DNA of 64,000 nt from Rhodamnia argentea (taxonomy: Eukaryota; Streptophyta; Magnoliopsida; Myrtales; Myrtaceae): NCBI RefSeq assembly GCF_020921035.1, contig NC_063154.1:24529448-24593447 (forward strand), in the 5' to 3' direction. Positions 1 to 12,884 of the stretch are shown piece by piece. The position numbers and the translations under genes were made by a program. The notes below the pieces were generated by a model. The model searched no databases, was not told the DNA's origin, and worked only from the letters and a program-made list of their open reading frames with translations. Each line of letters begins with the position of its first letter. Within the stretch, counting starts at the first letter, position 1.

Positions 1-136
1 TGTGAGTTCTTTTATCATGGCTCATGGTGGTGATTGAGCTTGTTTTTGGTTAACCTTCTGGTGTTTGTTCGGAGTTTCTTCTTAAGTGGTCCATGACACT
101 TGCCATAGTTAGTCAAAGCTCTTTGATGAACTGCAG

Positions 137-3100
137 GGTTTTGATCTTCTGATACAAGGCCTATTTACACTGGTGGATGGGACAAATCGTCAAGTAGTTG
201 ATATGGAGGTCTGCTTACCTGTTTTATTTTCAGTGCTATGTCAACTAAACCGAACTCTCTTGCTTTGGTGAATAGATGGTTCCCCATGTTGGTAAATCAT
301 GCTTACAAAGTTGCATTAGTAATATGTCTACTGACCATTCCATTTTGGGAAGAGTGAACTGTGAATTATATCTGTCTGCTGCTCATAATAAATTGACTTA
401 GTTCAATAAAGCTGGAAAACAAAAGGAACAAAAAGGAAAAGCTTGATCTATTTTACATTATGTATCTTACTTGTTAGCTCTATAGGCATTTTTCTTCTTG
501 CAACCCTCTTTCTGGTGGAACTTTTGTGTGCAAAATTAAAAGCTGAAGCAGTAAGTTGAGCTAAAGGTAAATTTACAAATGATCAAGAACTTCTTTCCTC
601 TTCTATCGTCAGAAAATTATGCTAGTCACTATTCAGAAACTCTGGTCAAGAAGGGAAAATGGAGGTAATTAGTCCAACACAATCTTTAATGACACAGTAT
701 ACTCTGTCTGGTTAATGTCTCCTATTCTAGAGTTTATTTGGTAACGGTCACACTACACTGTTATTTGATATTAAATACTTATATCTGTTCCAGCATCCTG
801 ACTCCTCTATCCTCTTTGCTGTTTATGCCAGACACCAATTTATTTTTGTTCTCTACAGCTCCACTCCAAGTGTAATTTGTGTCTAATGTGATAACAGGTT
901 CTCTATAGCTTGAAAAATATTGGTTTTCCTTGTCTTATTTGACTGCAGTCTCTGAGAAATATGTTATTGCTTCATATTTCTCACAGCAATTTTTATAAAG
1001 TTAAAATGTCCTGTCTCATCGTAATCCCATTAATTTGTGCATTTGTGCCTCACAATGAAGGCTGAAGAGACTACACGCTATTGCAGAAACCATGAATTGG
1101 ACTGTCATAAGGGAGTCTTTGCTGAGCATGCTTTTGGGATTTTCTATATCTGCTAAATTACTACTTCTTAAGGCAACAATAGCAATGTCATCATTTGCGC
1201 ATGTTCTAATTTGCCTTTTAAAGAGAGAAAAAAAATCCTTGGTTTGATAATGCGGTATTGGTAGGGGAAGGATGTTATCTTGTAAAATCTTGTACAAGGA
1301 CAGTCAATTATTATGCATTGCCATCTGTGTAGTGCTCAAGAAGATTCAGCTACAAGCACTTGATGAAGGATTGCCCATCTGTTTTGTGTGAGATGCTACA
1401 ACTTTGCACTGGATTTGGTAATGATCTTATACTTCCAGAGTTTTCAGAGGCCAAGTCATCCTAGGTTTGTGACACTTCTTTGGGAATTGCTTCACTTGAA
1501 GCTGTGGACAATACTTGCATGGCTATGCAGAAACTTATGACAATGGTAATTGTTTTTTGCTGTAGGGGGACTTAGAGCAATGCTTTCTACTTGAGGTACT
1601 GACTTGTGTTCTTTTAGATTATGGAGCTTGATGTGTTGAAAAACCAAGCAGATAAGAAAGGCTGTACTACAAGAGCTGATGGTTTTAGGTACATGTTTCC
1701 CAGCTTTAATCACCTTATAAACCACCTTGGTTTGGTAATTCCGTTTACAGTTAAGAATGCATTAACCATTGGATTCAGTGCAGAGCTCCATTGCTGGAGA
1801 TAATACTAGATGAACTGACGTACAATAATGAGATCCTGTCTCCATATCTTCAGGTACCAATATAGGACTGTCTCTACCTCTCACAATGGACATATTTGGG
1901 ATGGTATTGTGGTTGTTGTTTGTTCTTTTCTTTCTTTGGGTTGGGAGAAGGGGTGGGGTGTGTGGCAGAGTTGGGCTGCTAGAGCTCTCAAACTTTCTGA
2001 AGAAGGATTTTGTCAGAAAGGGTACTTGTTAAGCAATTAGATATAGAAATATTGCGCTTTCCGATGCAGTGAATATTCTCATGATATGCACAATCAGTGT
2101 TTTGAAAATTGACTTTTTCCTTATTGAGCATGTTTAATGAGTGTTTGGGGGCACTTGTTAGCAAGACCTTCGAAAAAACCATCTGGACTTTTCTTATCTA
2201 GTAAAAGGAAAATCCTAAAACTTGCAGCGAGACAAATATTGTTGTATTTCTTCTTTAGTGGATGTATATTGACTCACATTCATGAAAAGTACTAGGGACA
2301 ATTGAAAACACAATTATGAACATCCTAATTTTAAATCTACATGTTGCACCCTCTAGTTTCAGTATTTACTCTTTGCAGGCTAGAGTTTTGAAGGGACCTA
2401 ATGCTTGACACCTTGGGGTCTAACACCATAGGCAAATGTGAGGCACAGAATAGGTTTTTTGAAACATTGAAATGCGAAGTGTAGGGTTTTGAAACTAAGG
2501 TGCGAAATGTAAATGTAGAAACTACAGGATGCAAAGTATCGTTAGAAGAAACTTGAGGATGGTTTATCTGAATATGCCAATATTTTGTGTTCTGATACTA
2601 CTACAATTCATATGTCTCTATTGCCACGTTTTAAATTTAGTGGTTGTTAGAAGATTGAGTTTAATTTCACATAATTGATTTCGGGGTTTTAACCAACCAA
2701 AATGGAAGCTAGAGCTTATCTTGCAGTATCTCTCTAAGTGCACTGCCAAGGTTTGATTTAGACCATAGGATTGCTGCCAATTCTTTGATGAAGTGTTTCT
2801 ATCTTTCCTCAACGGAAGTTTTCATTTAGACATGCTTTATACATGGACAAATTAAGGGATGAATTACTCCTGTCATCCATGATAGCTGCATGCCCTTTTT
2901 CTTTCCCCTGATCAACAACCTTCTGTTTGTACGCAAAGATCAAGTGATTACACTGATGATCCAACATTTGGTGGAGTTTTGAAGTGCCTCTCAAATGGGA
3001 GTAGCTTGAGATGCATTACGAAGAAGATTGGTGCAGAAACAGTCCAGTTGCTCCTAGCTCATGCTTTACAGGTGAAGGATATGATCTAAATACGCACTAC

Positions 3101-3539
3101 AATGTCTTGAGGTCTTGCATTATATTGATTATTTTTCTTTCTTTTCATGGATATCCTTCAGGCCCACTTGGCTCCTTCATGCAAATTTCATTCTGCTGAG
3201 GGTGTTTCGAAGTCCAACGGAGACATCGTAGACTGCTCCTTGATGGAAATATTCAAGCATATGATCTGTGCTTTTGATGGCTTAAAAAAAATGGATGAGT
3301 AAGCACCTCCTTAGGTTTATAGCTGAAATGGTTTCCATTTCAATTTTCATCTGCATGCATCTCATTATAAATGAAGAGACTCAAAGTCAAACGACAATAG
3401 CACCACAGTTATCTCTCTCTAAATGCTACAGGCATCCTCATTATCGATGTGCAACTTTCATGGACAGGCAGATGGACATCTTACCAACTGGGAAGAAGCC
3501 TTGTTTGTGGCCACTGCCATCCTGTCAATCAAGTTGTAG
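137..3539 (+). pseudogene. FANCI: FANCI-like (Fanconi anaemia group I) gene, 3' part, degenerate
   Basis: FANCI pairs with FANCD2 in the nuclear ID2 clamp for DNA crosslink repair. I read the 3' exons of such a gene: 137-208, about 1335-1417, about 1502-1545, 1618-1688, 1784-1853, 2685-2750, 2919-3071, 3162-3298 and 3432-3539. Readable pieces include APLLEIILDELTYNNEILS, PKWKLELILQYLSK, TVQLLLAHALQ and CSLMEIFKHMICAFDGLKK. Exon phases agree from 1618 onward. Three lesions stand out. The acceptor of exon 2685 reads cgg instead of cag, and an in-frame stop just upstream leaves no alternative. The acceptor of exon 2919 reads caa instead of cag. The last exon changes frame near 3503, where one base is missing between LPTGK and ALFVATAILSIKL. 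The 5' part lies outside the window. The family call rests on remembered plant homologues; the first exons are the least certain. Confidence 0.6.
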
Positions 3540-5090
3540 CAATGAACAGAATTGCACTGTATCACCCCTCAGACTTTCTGAAGAGTTCCATCAACAGGTG
3601 ATCTCGCCATTTTTCTATATTCTCGACTTGGACAAATTCATACGAATTACCTCTCATGTTGGCATTTTGCCTTCTAATTATGCCTGAGTAGTCTCTTTCC
3701 CTGTTTTTTTTTTTTTTTTTTGTCGTTGTGGGGATTATGATTATCATATACAGCATATTCATCACATCCCAGGTTAAGAAGAGACCGATCCATATCTTCC
3801 CTTTGAATTGCCTTATTGTTTACAGAAGAATCTCGAACGATGGTTTTTGCATTTCAGTTTATACATTTTTCCAGTTACAGGTTTAAGGATGAAGTAACAA
3901 ATTGGTCTCTTCCTTACCAAAAAAACAAATTGGCCTCTTATCTAGCAACAATTTGGAATATGGTCCTCAAACTTAATTTTGTTCCCTCACCTCAAGATTA
4001 TTAATTTTTCTTTCTTTTCCCCCTAATTTGGTCCTTCCATCACATGTTTTAAAAATCTAAAAGCCCCGAAATAGGCGTACAAAATTGAAATGGAATCTCG
4101 GTGATATTGCCTTCTTGTTCCCATAAAATTGCTTTCCAATGAAAAATATTCTCATCGAACAAGTTTTTTTACAGAAAATAAGTACCAACAAGAGTCCGCT
4201 CATTGGCATATATAGCTGAGAAATTTCCTGATATGCTTTTAAAGTGGGATCAACCTCAGTGCACAGGTCCACAGGCAAGTCTCCAGTCCGGCAAGCAGTG
4301 TCCCAGGTCCAGCCTTCAGGCAATTTCGGTCCAGGAGCCAACACCCACGGTCAGGCAACCGGGACAGACAGATATTGTACCCTGTTATGATTTATGAGTG
4401 TGCAAATCCTACAAACTATACAACTTGTGAGTCTTGTTTCAAGAAATGAAAAACATCAGTTTGATACTTCGGTTTGTCCTTCTCAAACCTTTTGAGTCGA
4501 CAAACAAGTATACTACAGAAGATATAAATTACATTTCGAGGAGTCTAGGGCACATGGGTCCGGGGGGCCAGGACCCCGGGCACAGAGGAACCGAATCCTT
4601 GTTAACTGGACGGCGGGTACCATACAACATTATGGGGTTGCATGCCCTACATAGCAAACATCACTATAGTGCCTGGGCAAGCATCTTAAACTTTTGAGTC
4701 GAGAAAGCTACAGAGTACAGACGTCACCCGGTACAGCCCATTGCCACGAATGAAGCTTATTGTATTATCTGAGTGCATCATACATTTCACCTACTCTACT
4801 AGATCATGCAGGGTTAACGTAATGCCAGACAAAACCCAGTAAGTTCAGCGAGGGTATATTTTCACTGATCACATCGCTACTGCAGTTCAATGCGTTCCGT
4901 CCAAAGAATTCTACAATTGAGATTTGTGAGGTTCATAGATACCATGCAACATGACTACTTTCCCGACTCTTCGGCCGCAGACTGAGCATTCCTGAAAATG
5001 ATCGACGATGACAATGTTTTGTCAGCTTTAACAGCAGATACTTTAAAGGGGTCTCTACTAATGCCGCTATCACCAATAATTACGTCACGT
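3540..5090. other. Region between the two convergent decayed genes
   Basis: Holds the downstream sequence of the FANCI-like gene (+) and of the deacylase gene (-). A T tract lies at 3704-3721. A GC-richer patch at 4250-4660 has short open frames on both strands, but I could assign none to a family. No RNA gene or clear repeat was seen. Confidence 0.4.
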
Positions 5091-6688
5091 TCACCTGGTT
5101 GATTGCAATGAACCGAGCTGCATGGTGACTGGTCCATCGTTAACTAGGTTGACCTACAAATCATAACAAGAAACAATGCTTAAGAAGAAAGCATCCTCAG
5201 ACAATAAACAACTATTGGAACAAGGAACGAAAAAAAGGAAGAGGAATGCACGCAAAGATACCTTCATCATTGCCCCAAATATGCCGTCTGCTCGAATCAA
5301 AGGGAGATGGGGAAAATAAATCAGCAAGCGAAGTGGGAAAAGAGACAGTAGAATATATACACGATATCCAGCAGCAAGTGAATATACATTGCATACCGAT
5401 GAACAAGAACAGTTACATGATAGCACTCGATGATATGCCCTTTTATGATAGTCAGCAAAGGAACTCTTTTTTTATCTTAAACATGAACAGATTTGCCAAG
5501 CCAAAAAATTAGCCAGCAAATGTCATGATTTACATCTACGATGGCAGCCTGTACGAAAACACTGTGAAAGTCCCTGAAGCAGATACAATAGCTGAATGCG
5601 GCTGCTCTAGTCGAGCAAAATAAATGTCAAAAGAGCCTCACATTATCCTTAAGAGATCTGATGGCACCACAACAGTCCAAAGAAAACCCAGACTGTAGAC
5701 TTAGACACATACTAATTTGTATTCTAATGCAGATGTCATTAACATTGACAACTGCTAGCACTAACTGTTTTCTTGATGACACTGAGATGTACATTTAGCG
5801 GTTTCTCGAATCAACTTTCATGCTTTTCACCGATCTGAATTACGAAATGCTACATCCAAGCTAAGCAAGACAACTAAAGAACCGAAAAGGGTTTACCTTT
5901 AATGGCATCGGCGCTGTAAGCCTTTCGAAATCTCTCGACCAGAGACTCGTGGAAGGGCTTCGCCTTCTGAGGTGGCATCGCAACATGAAGGTCTGGCTGG
6001 TTACCCTTCAAGAACCCATACAATGTAAATTGACTGACTGTAGCATCCACAAGTTACCCAGCATGAGATTACTTGCTTATTCTACTTTGGTTGCAGAAAA
6101 CCGTGAAATCCTCAGAATTTATCCACCAATTGCTTACCTAAAAGAACCCCATAATTCTTCTGCATTACCAGCAATGCAACAGCAGATGTAGCACAAATTA
6201 GAAAGAAGCACAGAAAAATCCGTTTCTCTATGGTGAACGCAAAAGCAACTCGAGTGAAGAAGCTACATTTTGGTCCCACCCTCTCCCTGAACTTTCGTTA
6301 CAATCTCATGTTCAAGACCTTCCGACATCTACAACCAATTTCAAAAAACAGAAAAGACCCTCAAATTGTTATCTCTCGCACTCGAATCTCTAGGAGTGAA
6401 CAATTCAACCACCAAACAGAGCAAGAGAAATGACCATCAGCGAAGTAAAAAGAGCGGATTTTGGATAAGAAGACGAGTATTTCGTACATATAATCAGCAT
6501 CGGAGTCGGTGTCGGATTCGTGGATTCCGATGAGAATGAGGAGGCGAGGACCAATCTCCGACGGTGTGGGGGCTTCGACCTGCAATGAAGCAGCTCACAT
6601 GAGCCGACGAAGCTCTAAAGATAGGGGTGGGGAGAGAGAGAGGCACCTCGACTCTGGCGGAGGCAACCCTCTGAACGACGGCTATCAT
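5091..6688 (-). pseudogene. DTD: D-aminoacyl-tRNA deacylase gene with frameshift and lost splice site
   Basis: DTD removes D-amino acids mischarged onto tRNA, in cytosol and organelles. Exons on the minus strand are 6647-6688 (start MIAVVQRVASARVE), 6488-6579 (SEIGPRLLILIGIHESDTD), 6267-6328 (CRKVLNMRL, then NESSGRGWDQN), 6138-6159 (KNYGVLL), 5897-6037 (SQFTLYGFLKGNQPDLHVAM), 5262-5287 (DGIFGAMMK) and 5091-5153 (VNLVNDGPVTMQLGS, then stop). The SQFTLYG and NDGPVT motifs mark the active-site region of the family. Phases of the other exons join cleanly. In the third exon five bases are missing between MRL and NE, which brings a TAA into frame. The fourth exon should begin VMQKNY, but the bases before it read ctg instead of cag; use of the next AG would drop VMQ. 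The gene therefore looks inactivated, unless the assembly is wrong here. It converges with the decayed FANCI-like gene. Confidence 0.85.
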
Positions 6689-7259
6689 GGCCCTGATTCG
6701 AAGGCGCCGCAGTTTCGTTGTTGCAAAACACGGCGGCCGAGACAAGCGGATGCAACCGGGAAGAGTGGCACCGGGAAGAGCGGCAGACATGACATGGAGG
6801 CCTTCGAAAAGTGTCGGTGCTTCTTAGATTTTGAATCCTATTCTGTTTTTCAACTCCTTTCATCTCTCACACAGCGTATATAAAACATACGGCCAATTCT
6901 ATCATATTCACCGAACTCCCCCATCTATAATGCATCTCTAGTACAGAAAAATGAGGCTAACATTCCCCTAAACGAGAACTGAATGTCAAGAGTTTGAAGT
7001 CCAAAATTAAATAATGTGAAAATTTTAACAAGTGAATGATCTTATCCTTAAGATTAAATGAAGTTAATCCCCATTAGTTGAAAGAACAACGTCAAAGTGA
7101 ACAATTAAAAAGTGAATGTGCACATAGTATACAAAGCCACTCTCCTAAATTCTTGACAACTCTTATCCATTCACAAGGCCTCACCTACAACTCCTACAAC
7201 AACTCCAAACGATCAAACTCAACAAAACCAAAACCCAAATGCAATTAAAAGAAAATATG

Positions 7260-7265
<6 letters not shown>

Positions 7266-7293
<28 letters not shown>

Positions 7294-7322
7294 AGAAGAA
7301 GAAGAAGAAGAAGAAGAAGAAA
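7266..7322. repeat. Poly-A tract joined to a GAA microsatellite
   Basis: About 26 A residues run directly into ten or so GAA units, immediately downstream of the peroxidase pseudogene on its coding strand. The stretch 6689-7265 is AT-rich, carries the upstream region of the deacylase gene and shows no other gene. Confidence 0.9.
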
Positions 7323-7333
7323 AGCATTGACAT

Positions 7334-7910
7334 TCACAGATGAAAGTTACAGTCTCTCCTCCTCTCCCCATGCTTCCTCCCCCCCTTGACCCCAATCAAC
7401 CCCATCTTCTCCATCGCAGCTCCAAAAGCTTGAAAGAACTTCTGCTTATCCTTCGCCAAGTCCTGCACCACAGGCCTCGTCCTCGGGTCCACGAACAAGG
7501 CCTCATCTGAGGCCAGCAGGCAGCTTGGCCTCGAGATTTGCATGATATGCATGGTCGAACAAGAACGGCGTGTTCACGTCGAACGGCACGACAATGTCCT
7601 TGTTACCCCCGAGGTGCGGACAAGACATCCTTAGGGCCTTCAGAAGCCTCGGGTCGAGCATCGGGTCGGGTTGCTTTGTGCCATTGTAGTCGTATGGGCA
7701 ACTCAAGAACTGCTTGCAGTGCGCGAACCCGGTTGTGTACGCGCCGGAGAGGACCACCATATCCTCTAGGGTTAGGCCCTTGGGGTTGAAGAGCTTGTGG
7801 ATCTGATCAACGGTCGACTTTGCTTGCAAGATATTAGGTGGCACTCTCGTGGCCATTGACAGCCATCCGTCTCACCTCCCTTTCTTCACTTGGTAATATG
7901 GACCGTCAGA
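7334..7910 (-). pseudogene. Class III peroxidase, second-exon fragment, inactivated
   Basis: Class III peroxidases are secreted haem enzymes that use H2O2 on phenolics in the cell wall. The fragment starts at an acceptor (atgcag at 7911-7916 on the minus strand) and reads GPYYQVKKGR, stop, DGWLSMATRVPPN, then STVDQIHKLF and KGLTLEDMVVLSGAYTTGF. It continues through LLKALRMSCPHLGG and, after a frame change near 7520, SDEALFVDPRTRPVV, DKQKFFQAFGAAMEKMG and a final RRDCNFHL. The in-frame TGA is at 7872-7874. About two bases are missing in the GLLASDEA segment. The haem-ligand motif LSGAHTIG reads LSGAYTTG, so the proximal His is lost. The first exon with the distal His and Arg is absent. It resembles the Prx31/41/63 subgroup. 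This is a 5'-truncated pseudogene. Confidence 0.9.
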
Positions 7911-9059
7911 CTGCATTTCATGCAATATCACTCAGACATGAAATCTTCTTCTTAGATACATTCGTCTAAAATTGAGCAAGTAAATAAAATGTTTTACTTC
8001 GATTCCTCCTCAACTATTCATTCGATCATGAAGTCACCTCAATTACGTCGAGTTAACATGTGCTGTGCGCAGCAACCTTCTCTAAAAGTTTATCGGCTCT
8101 AATGGCTAATCTCATATTAGAGTTGAATGTGAAGTCATATTATTTAAAAGATTAAATTGTTAGAAAACGATGTAAAATGCATATTTACTTTATATAAGAT
8201 TTAAGATTTGCTACAAGATAAAAAATAAAATAAAAAATAAAAAATTGATTGGTCTTGTCTTTATGATGCCATATTTTTTTAGTGAAAGGGCAACTTACAA
8301 AAGTTCAATTGGTCTTGTCCTATGATGCCTTAATTTTTTCTTTCTTTAATTAAAATGAAAAAAACAAAACCTTTTGTCTTTATGATGATGCCTTGCTTCT
8401 AAGCTTTTGGATCTCTCCAACTTGGACAGAAAAGCCAAATCAACAAGACGACAACCTATTACGATAGTCTCGGCTATTAAAGCAAATTACAGATTAATAA
8501 AGACAAAGTTAGGTTCATATTAATAAAGTATTGCTCCAACTATGTTCTACTATCAATGAATATTGCCAACGACACAAAAAGGAGCCTTATCTAAATTTTC
8601 TTAATATGTCAAATGTTTAAATAAAATATTAAAATAATACATAATAGTGAAAATATTCTGTAGATATTGATTGTCATTGTAGAATAAACAATACTTTGGT
8701 GGGACCTATACTTTAGGAAACTGGATCCGAAATGCCAAATGGATAGTCTGATGGGTACGAGCATGTGGGACTGATTCTGGTTTCAATACCATGCATATTT
8801 TGAACAGAAAATTGCTTCCATGATGACAGATCGACACGCTTATTTCTGACTATAATTGAAAAATCTACGATTCTACAAACAATCACCGCGTATTTTGCAT
8901 AAAGCACTCATTAATTGAAAAATCTACTATTCTATCATGGAATCATGCTCATCCCCAGTATAAAGCTTTTTTTTTTTTAAATCAAACCCTAGAGGACTAC
9001 AACAAGACTAATTTACAAATGCACGAATGCTAGGCAACTTCTTTTCTTTTTTTCTTGTC

Positions 9060-9098
<39 letters not shown>

Positions 9099-11827
9099 GC
9101 AAAAGAAACTTGTGTATTAAGTGATGTGGTAGAGTATGAGCAACCCTTCAAATAAGTTTATCATATTTAACATCGAATAAAGTATGATTTAATTTATCAA
9201 TGTACTGAGTAAAGTGCAAGTGCAACTTCAATTTAACAAACAGGAGATATTCGATGTTTAATAATGTCTGTCATGTCATATAGATTACATATGGAGTGGA
9301 CCGAAATTCCGATATCATAATCATCCGACAAAAGTTAATGCACTAGAAATCGAGGAGGACTGTGATTGAGTTTCGAAATGTCATTAATTTGTTTAGAGAC
9401 CGGATAGCCTAACAGTTGGGCTCTTGTGACATTAGGAATGATCGAATGTTAGCCATGCTTTATCATGGAGAAAACTGGAAGATTCGTTCCACCGATTACT
9501 AAGGCTGCGCATGGCTAAGTTAGAGCTTTCCACAACGTGATATTACTAAGGCAACTCGGTCATACGTGTGGGACAACTTGTGCTCTTCGTGATAAAGAGA
9601 TGGCCATGAAACGAAAAAAGTAACCAATAAAGAGAAAGCTGATAAATTAAAAGAGGAATTTTATGATGAACAAGTAAACAGCCCCTCCTCAACTTCAGCC
9701 AGACTCATGCAAATAAGTCGGATTCGGTTCCGCAAAGAATGGCGTCTTGCGACGCTACTCCAACAGCCCTTACTCATTCAAATCAAAGCTTATCTTACCT
9801 TAACCGATTCTGCTAAATCGCGAAATCAAGCGGAATAAGTCTCGAAGTTCTCTCTCGCTGTAACTGTTTGCTCCTTACTGCTCGCTTGACATTCAATAAA
9901 TCATAGTATTCGTCGAAATTCCAAACAGAACTTTTTGGAAATGAAGCTACGTAGAGAGTCAGTGATGTTGAGAGCTTACGTTCTGATCTAAAAATACCAT
10001 GCTAGAGCCAATTCCAATTCCTTCATGTGTGCTATTGAGAACAATTCAGGCTCTTCTCTCTTGCGTACTCCCTCCGACCCGTCGATGCCTCCCTCTCCTC
10101 CCTTCGCGGCGGCAACAACCTTGACACTTATTGGCAGTACACACTCTCTCTTTCTCTCTCTCAATTCTTTGCTTCAGGAAGAATTTTGAGAATTGATCAT
10201 TGGGTTTGTTTTTATGGTGATTTTCTTGGGAGGACTCAGATTCGACGGCGCGCAGCCTCATTTGGTGAATGTTCAGTTCCAAACGAAAGTGAAGCTTCAG
10301 GTTTGATTATGAGTCTGCTTTGCGGGTAAATATCTCTATTTGGAACGAATCGTCGGTGAGTTCCGAAATCGCACGTGATGTTCCTGTAATTATGCAATAT
10401 TAGTAGATAATTCACTGCTTTCTATGTATGATTTGATATTAATACGACATCATACGGAAGCATGTTCAGAGAAATTTCAGCTTGGAACATAAGGTGTCAC
10501 GCCCAAGCTGAAATGGAACACCTTTCTGCTGGTGGTTGTTGATGGTCTATTTCCCTATTATGTGATGTAGAACTGTCTGACAATAAGCATGCCTGCACAT
10601 AATCGCCATGAACATGTGGAAGCTCAGATATTTGCAACTTTGATGATGGATGTGCCCCATTCAGGTGAATTCTGATGTCATGTCCAGAATTTTGAATTTA
10701 TCCCTGTTGTTGGCATATGATATCATTTTATCATGTTTTGAATTATGATGCTGCACGCCGTTTACTCGTTACGCCTAAATTAAATTTGAAACTCGTCATT
10801 TCATTGCCAATGCCATACCTATTATATTTGAATTTGGTATTAGCCATGTATGTTATCTTATCATTGAATTTCGAACTTGTCTATGTCATTCTACCATTAT
10901 GTGTGCATTTTTGCCATGCCATTTCAGTGTCATGTTTTTTTTTCTTTTCATATTGAATCTAAATTTGCTATGTCATTGCCATATTTAGACATATTTAGAT
11001 TGAATTTCTATGTTGCATTTGTGAGTTCATTTTATTTGCATCTGTAGTCTCTCACACACAAATCCAACGCCACAAAAGAGAAAATGGCCTTGTAATCAAT
11101 AACAATGGTGAATAAGTGTTTTGGCAACGTCTCAAAATTTAGATAAAAAAATGATGCCTGCTTAGGAAATTAGATCATGAATAAATTTAGCACTTCACAG
11201 AAAACAAAGCTTCGATACTAAAAGAACATTGTGAAATATCAATCCTATAGTTAACCGAATCCTCGGATTTATAATCTCTAGTTTTTTTTTTTTCCACACG
11301 TACGGTTAGGTAGCTTTTTTTTTTTTGTCGTTTCTATCATATTGTATTCTACTATATAAGCCACACTGCATGCACTATGTGTCGTGTGCAAGTTGTGAAA
11401 CCTCTCTCCCTCCTTACGCGTCCCTACCCCACTCGCCCTGAAAGTGGAGATTCGAACCCCCCACCTCCCTCTTCCCATATGGGAAGAGTGACCGCTGAAG
11501 CAATCCCCAATAATCAAAATAGTTAAAACCATCTATTTCCTATTTTTTTGAGATTTTCTAAAAAATTTCTGATTTTTTCAAAAGATTTTCATTTTTTTAT
11601 GATTTGTTTGGATTTTTTAATCATTTTATTTTTAATTTTTTCAGTGATTTTCTAATTTCTTTTTGATTTATCTTATTTAAGAAAAATTATACGAATCAAC
11701 CGACTCGACTCGAGCCAAAGGCGCCCGACCAGGACCAAATGGGTTCAAGTTGGCCTAAAATGACGTAGTTTTGGCACCATCTTAGTCGTCGGATCATTTT
11801 TTTTATTATTACATTTTCTATTATTAT
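7911..11827. other. AT-rich intergenic region without a recognisable gene
   Basis: Mostly AT-rich unique-looking DNA with short unassignable frames. A CT microsatellite sits at 9064-9098. Around 10040-10330 the base composition is more gene-like (CT-rich leader-like sequence), but no coding frame could be recognised. From 10700 to 11060 there is a loosely repeated pattern of 'atgtcatt-gccat' words. T-rich sequence fills 11280-11820. Confidence 0.4.
9064..9098. repeat. CT microsatellite
   Basis: An uninterrupted run of about seventeen CT units in intergenic DNA. Confidence 0.95.
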
Positions 11828-12884
11828 TGTTGACACTTGATTTTTGGTTATTTTAACTTTTACAAAAATATTAAAAAATTAATTAAAATTCAAAAAATTC
11901 AAAATTCAACTTTGAAACCCTTGGCTATGCCTAAGGAATCAATTTTGATAAAAAAAAATTCATATTTTTTTGGTATTTTCAAATTTTATTTTCATTTAAA
12001 AATGGCCGGAAATTGAGAAAAATATCAAATGTGGTTATAAAAATCTGAAAAAAATACTTAATAATTTTCGTTTAATTTTAATTTCATCTAGGACACTTTT
12101 TTTCTATTAGGATTATATTTTTCCCCAAATCATGGGAATTCATGACGTAATTGAGCAAAAAAAAAATTGAGTCATCTTCTTACACTAAGTCATTTATGAC
12201 ATTTAATTCAAGGATCATCAATTTCACTTTGGTCGAACCAATTTCGTATTTTGGGCATAATCCAGACTGACCTAATTCTAGGCAATTTTTTGGACCTAAG
12301 GAGGGAATCTAAGCCGATAGGTCGATACTAGGGCCACAATTGAAATCATAGGGTGTCAAAATAGGCCTATAAAAAGCTAGACAAAGGGGGACCAAAACCT
12401 AGAGAGAGAGAGAGGGGGGTCTGAAAGACAGCAAGGGGAGGCCTGTGGGGGGTTTTCGATTCAGTCCATTTTCTCTAGAGAAAATCTCGCACAGGGAACA
12501 AGAGCAGATCTAGTTTTGGAGAGAAACAAAATTGAGTCTAGTTCTTCATTCATTTTTTTTTTTTTTTTGGGGGTTTTCAAGACAAGAGAGAAAAAAAAAA
12601 AAAACAAAGGAAAGAAAGGGAGAAACGAGGACGGACTCATCTCTGTATTAGACGGAGACCCTCTTCTTCTCCATTGGACCCTTTTTCCCAGCCGAACTGC
12701 CGATCGCCCTCCCTCGTCCATCATCACCACCCCCAGTCACAGTGGGTTCTGGCGTCCCTTCTCTTCCCTTCTTGCTCTCCTTGTTTCCTTGATCAACCTG
12801 AGTCAGTCTCCTCTATTTTTACAAAGGTAGGTGTTCTTGGTTGTTTGGTTTGCTTTCTTTTGGTTTCCGAGGATCCTGGGTCGA
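11828..12884 (+). mobile_element. LTR-like fragment (Ty3/gypsy type 5' LTR half)
   Basis: Begins TGTTGACACTTGATTTTTGG, very like the LTR starts at 16703 (TGTTGACACC) and, inverted, at 31622 (TGTTGACGCC). A TATA-like box (tataaaaag) lies at about 12369, followed by purine-rich leader sequence with GA repeats, as in an R region. No matching right end or target duplication was found: the sequence runs into the large hairpin at 12885. I infer a truncated LTR. Confidence 0.45.

Noticed and set aside
1016..1297. 93-codon minus-strand frame
   Set aside because: Lies in an intron region of the plus-strand FANCI-like gene, with no family match on either strand.
10046..10282. 78-codon minus-strand frame
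   Set aside because: Arg/Glu-rich product of a CT-rich leader-like stretch; no family and no supporting exons.
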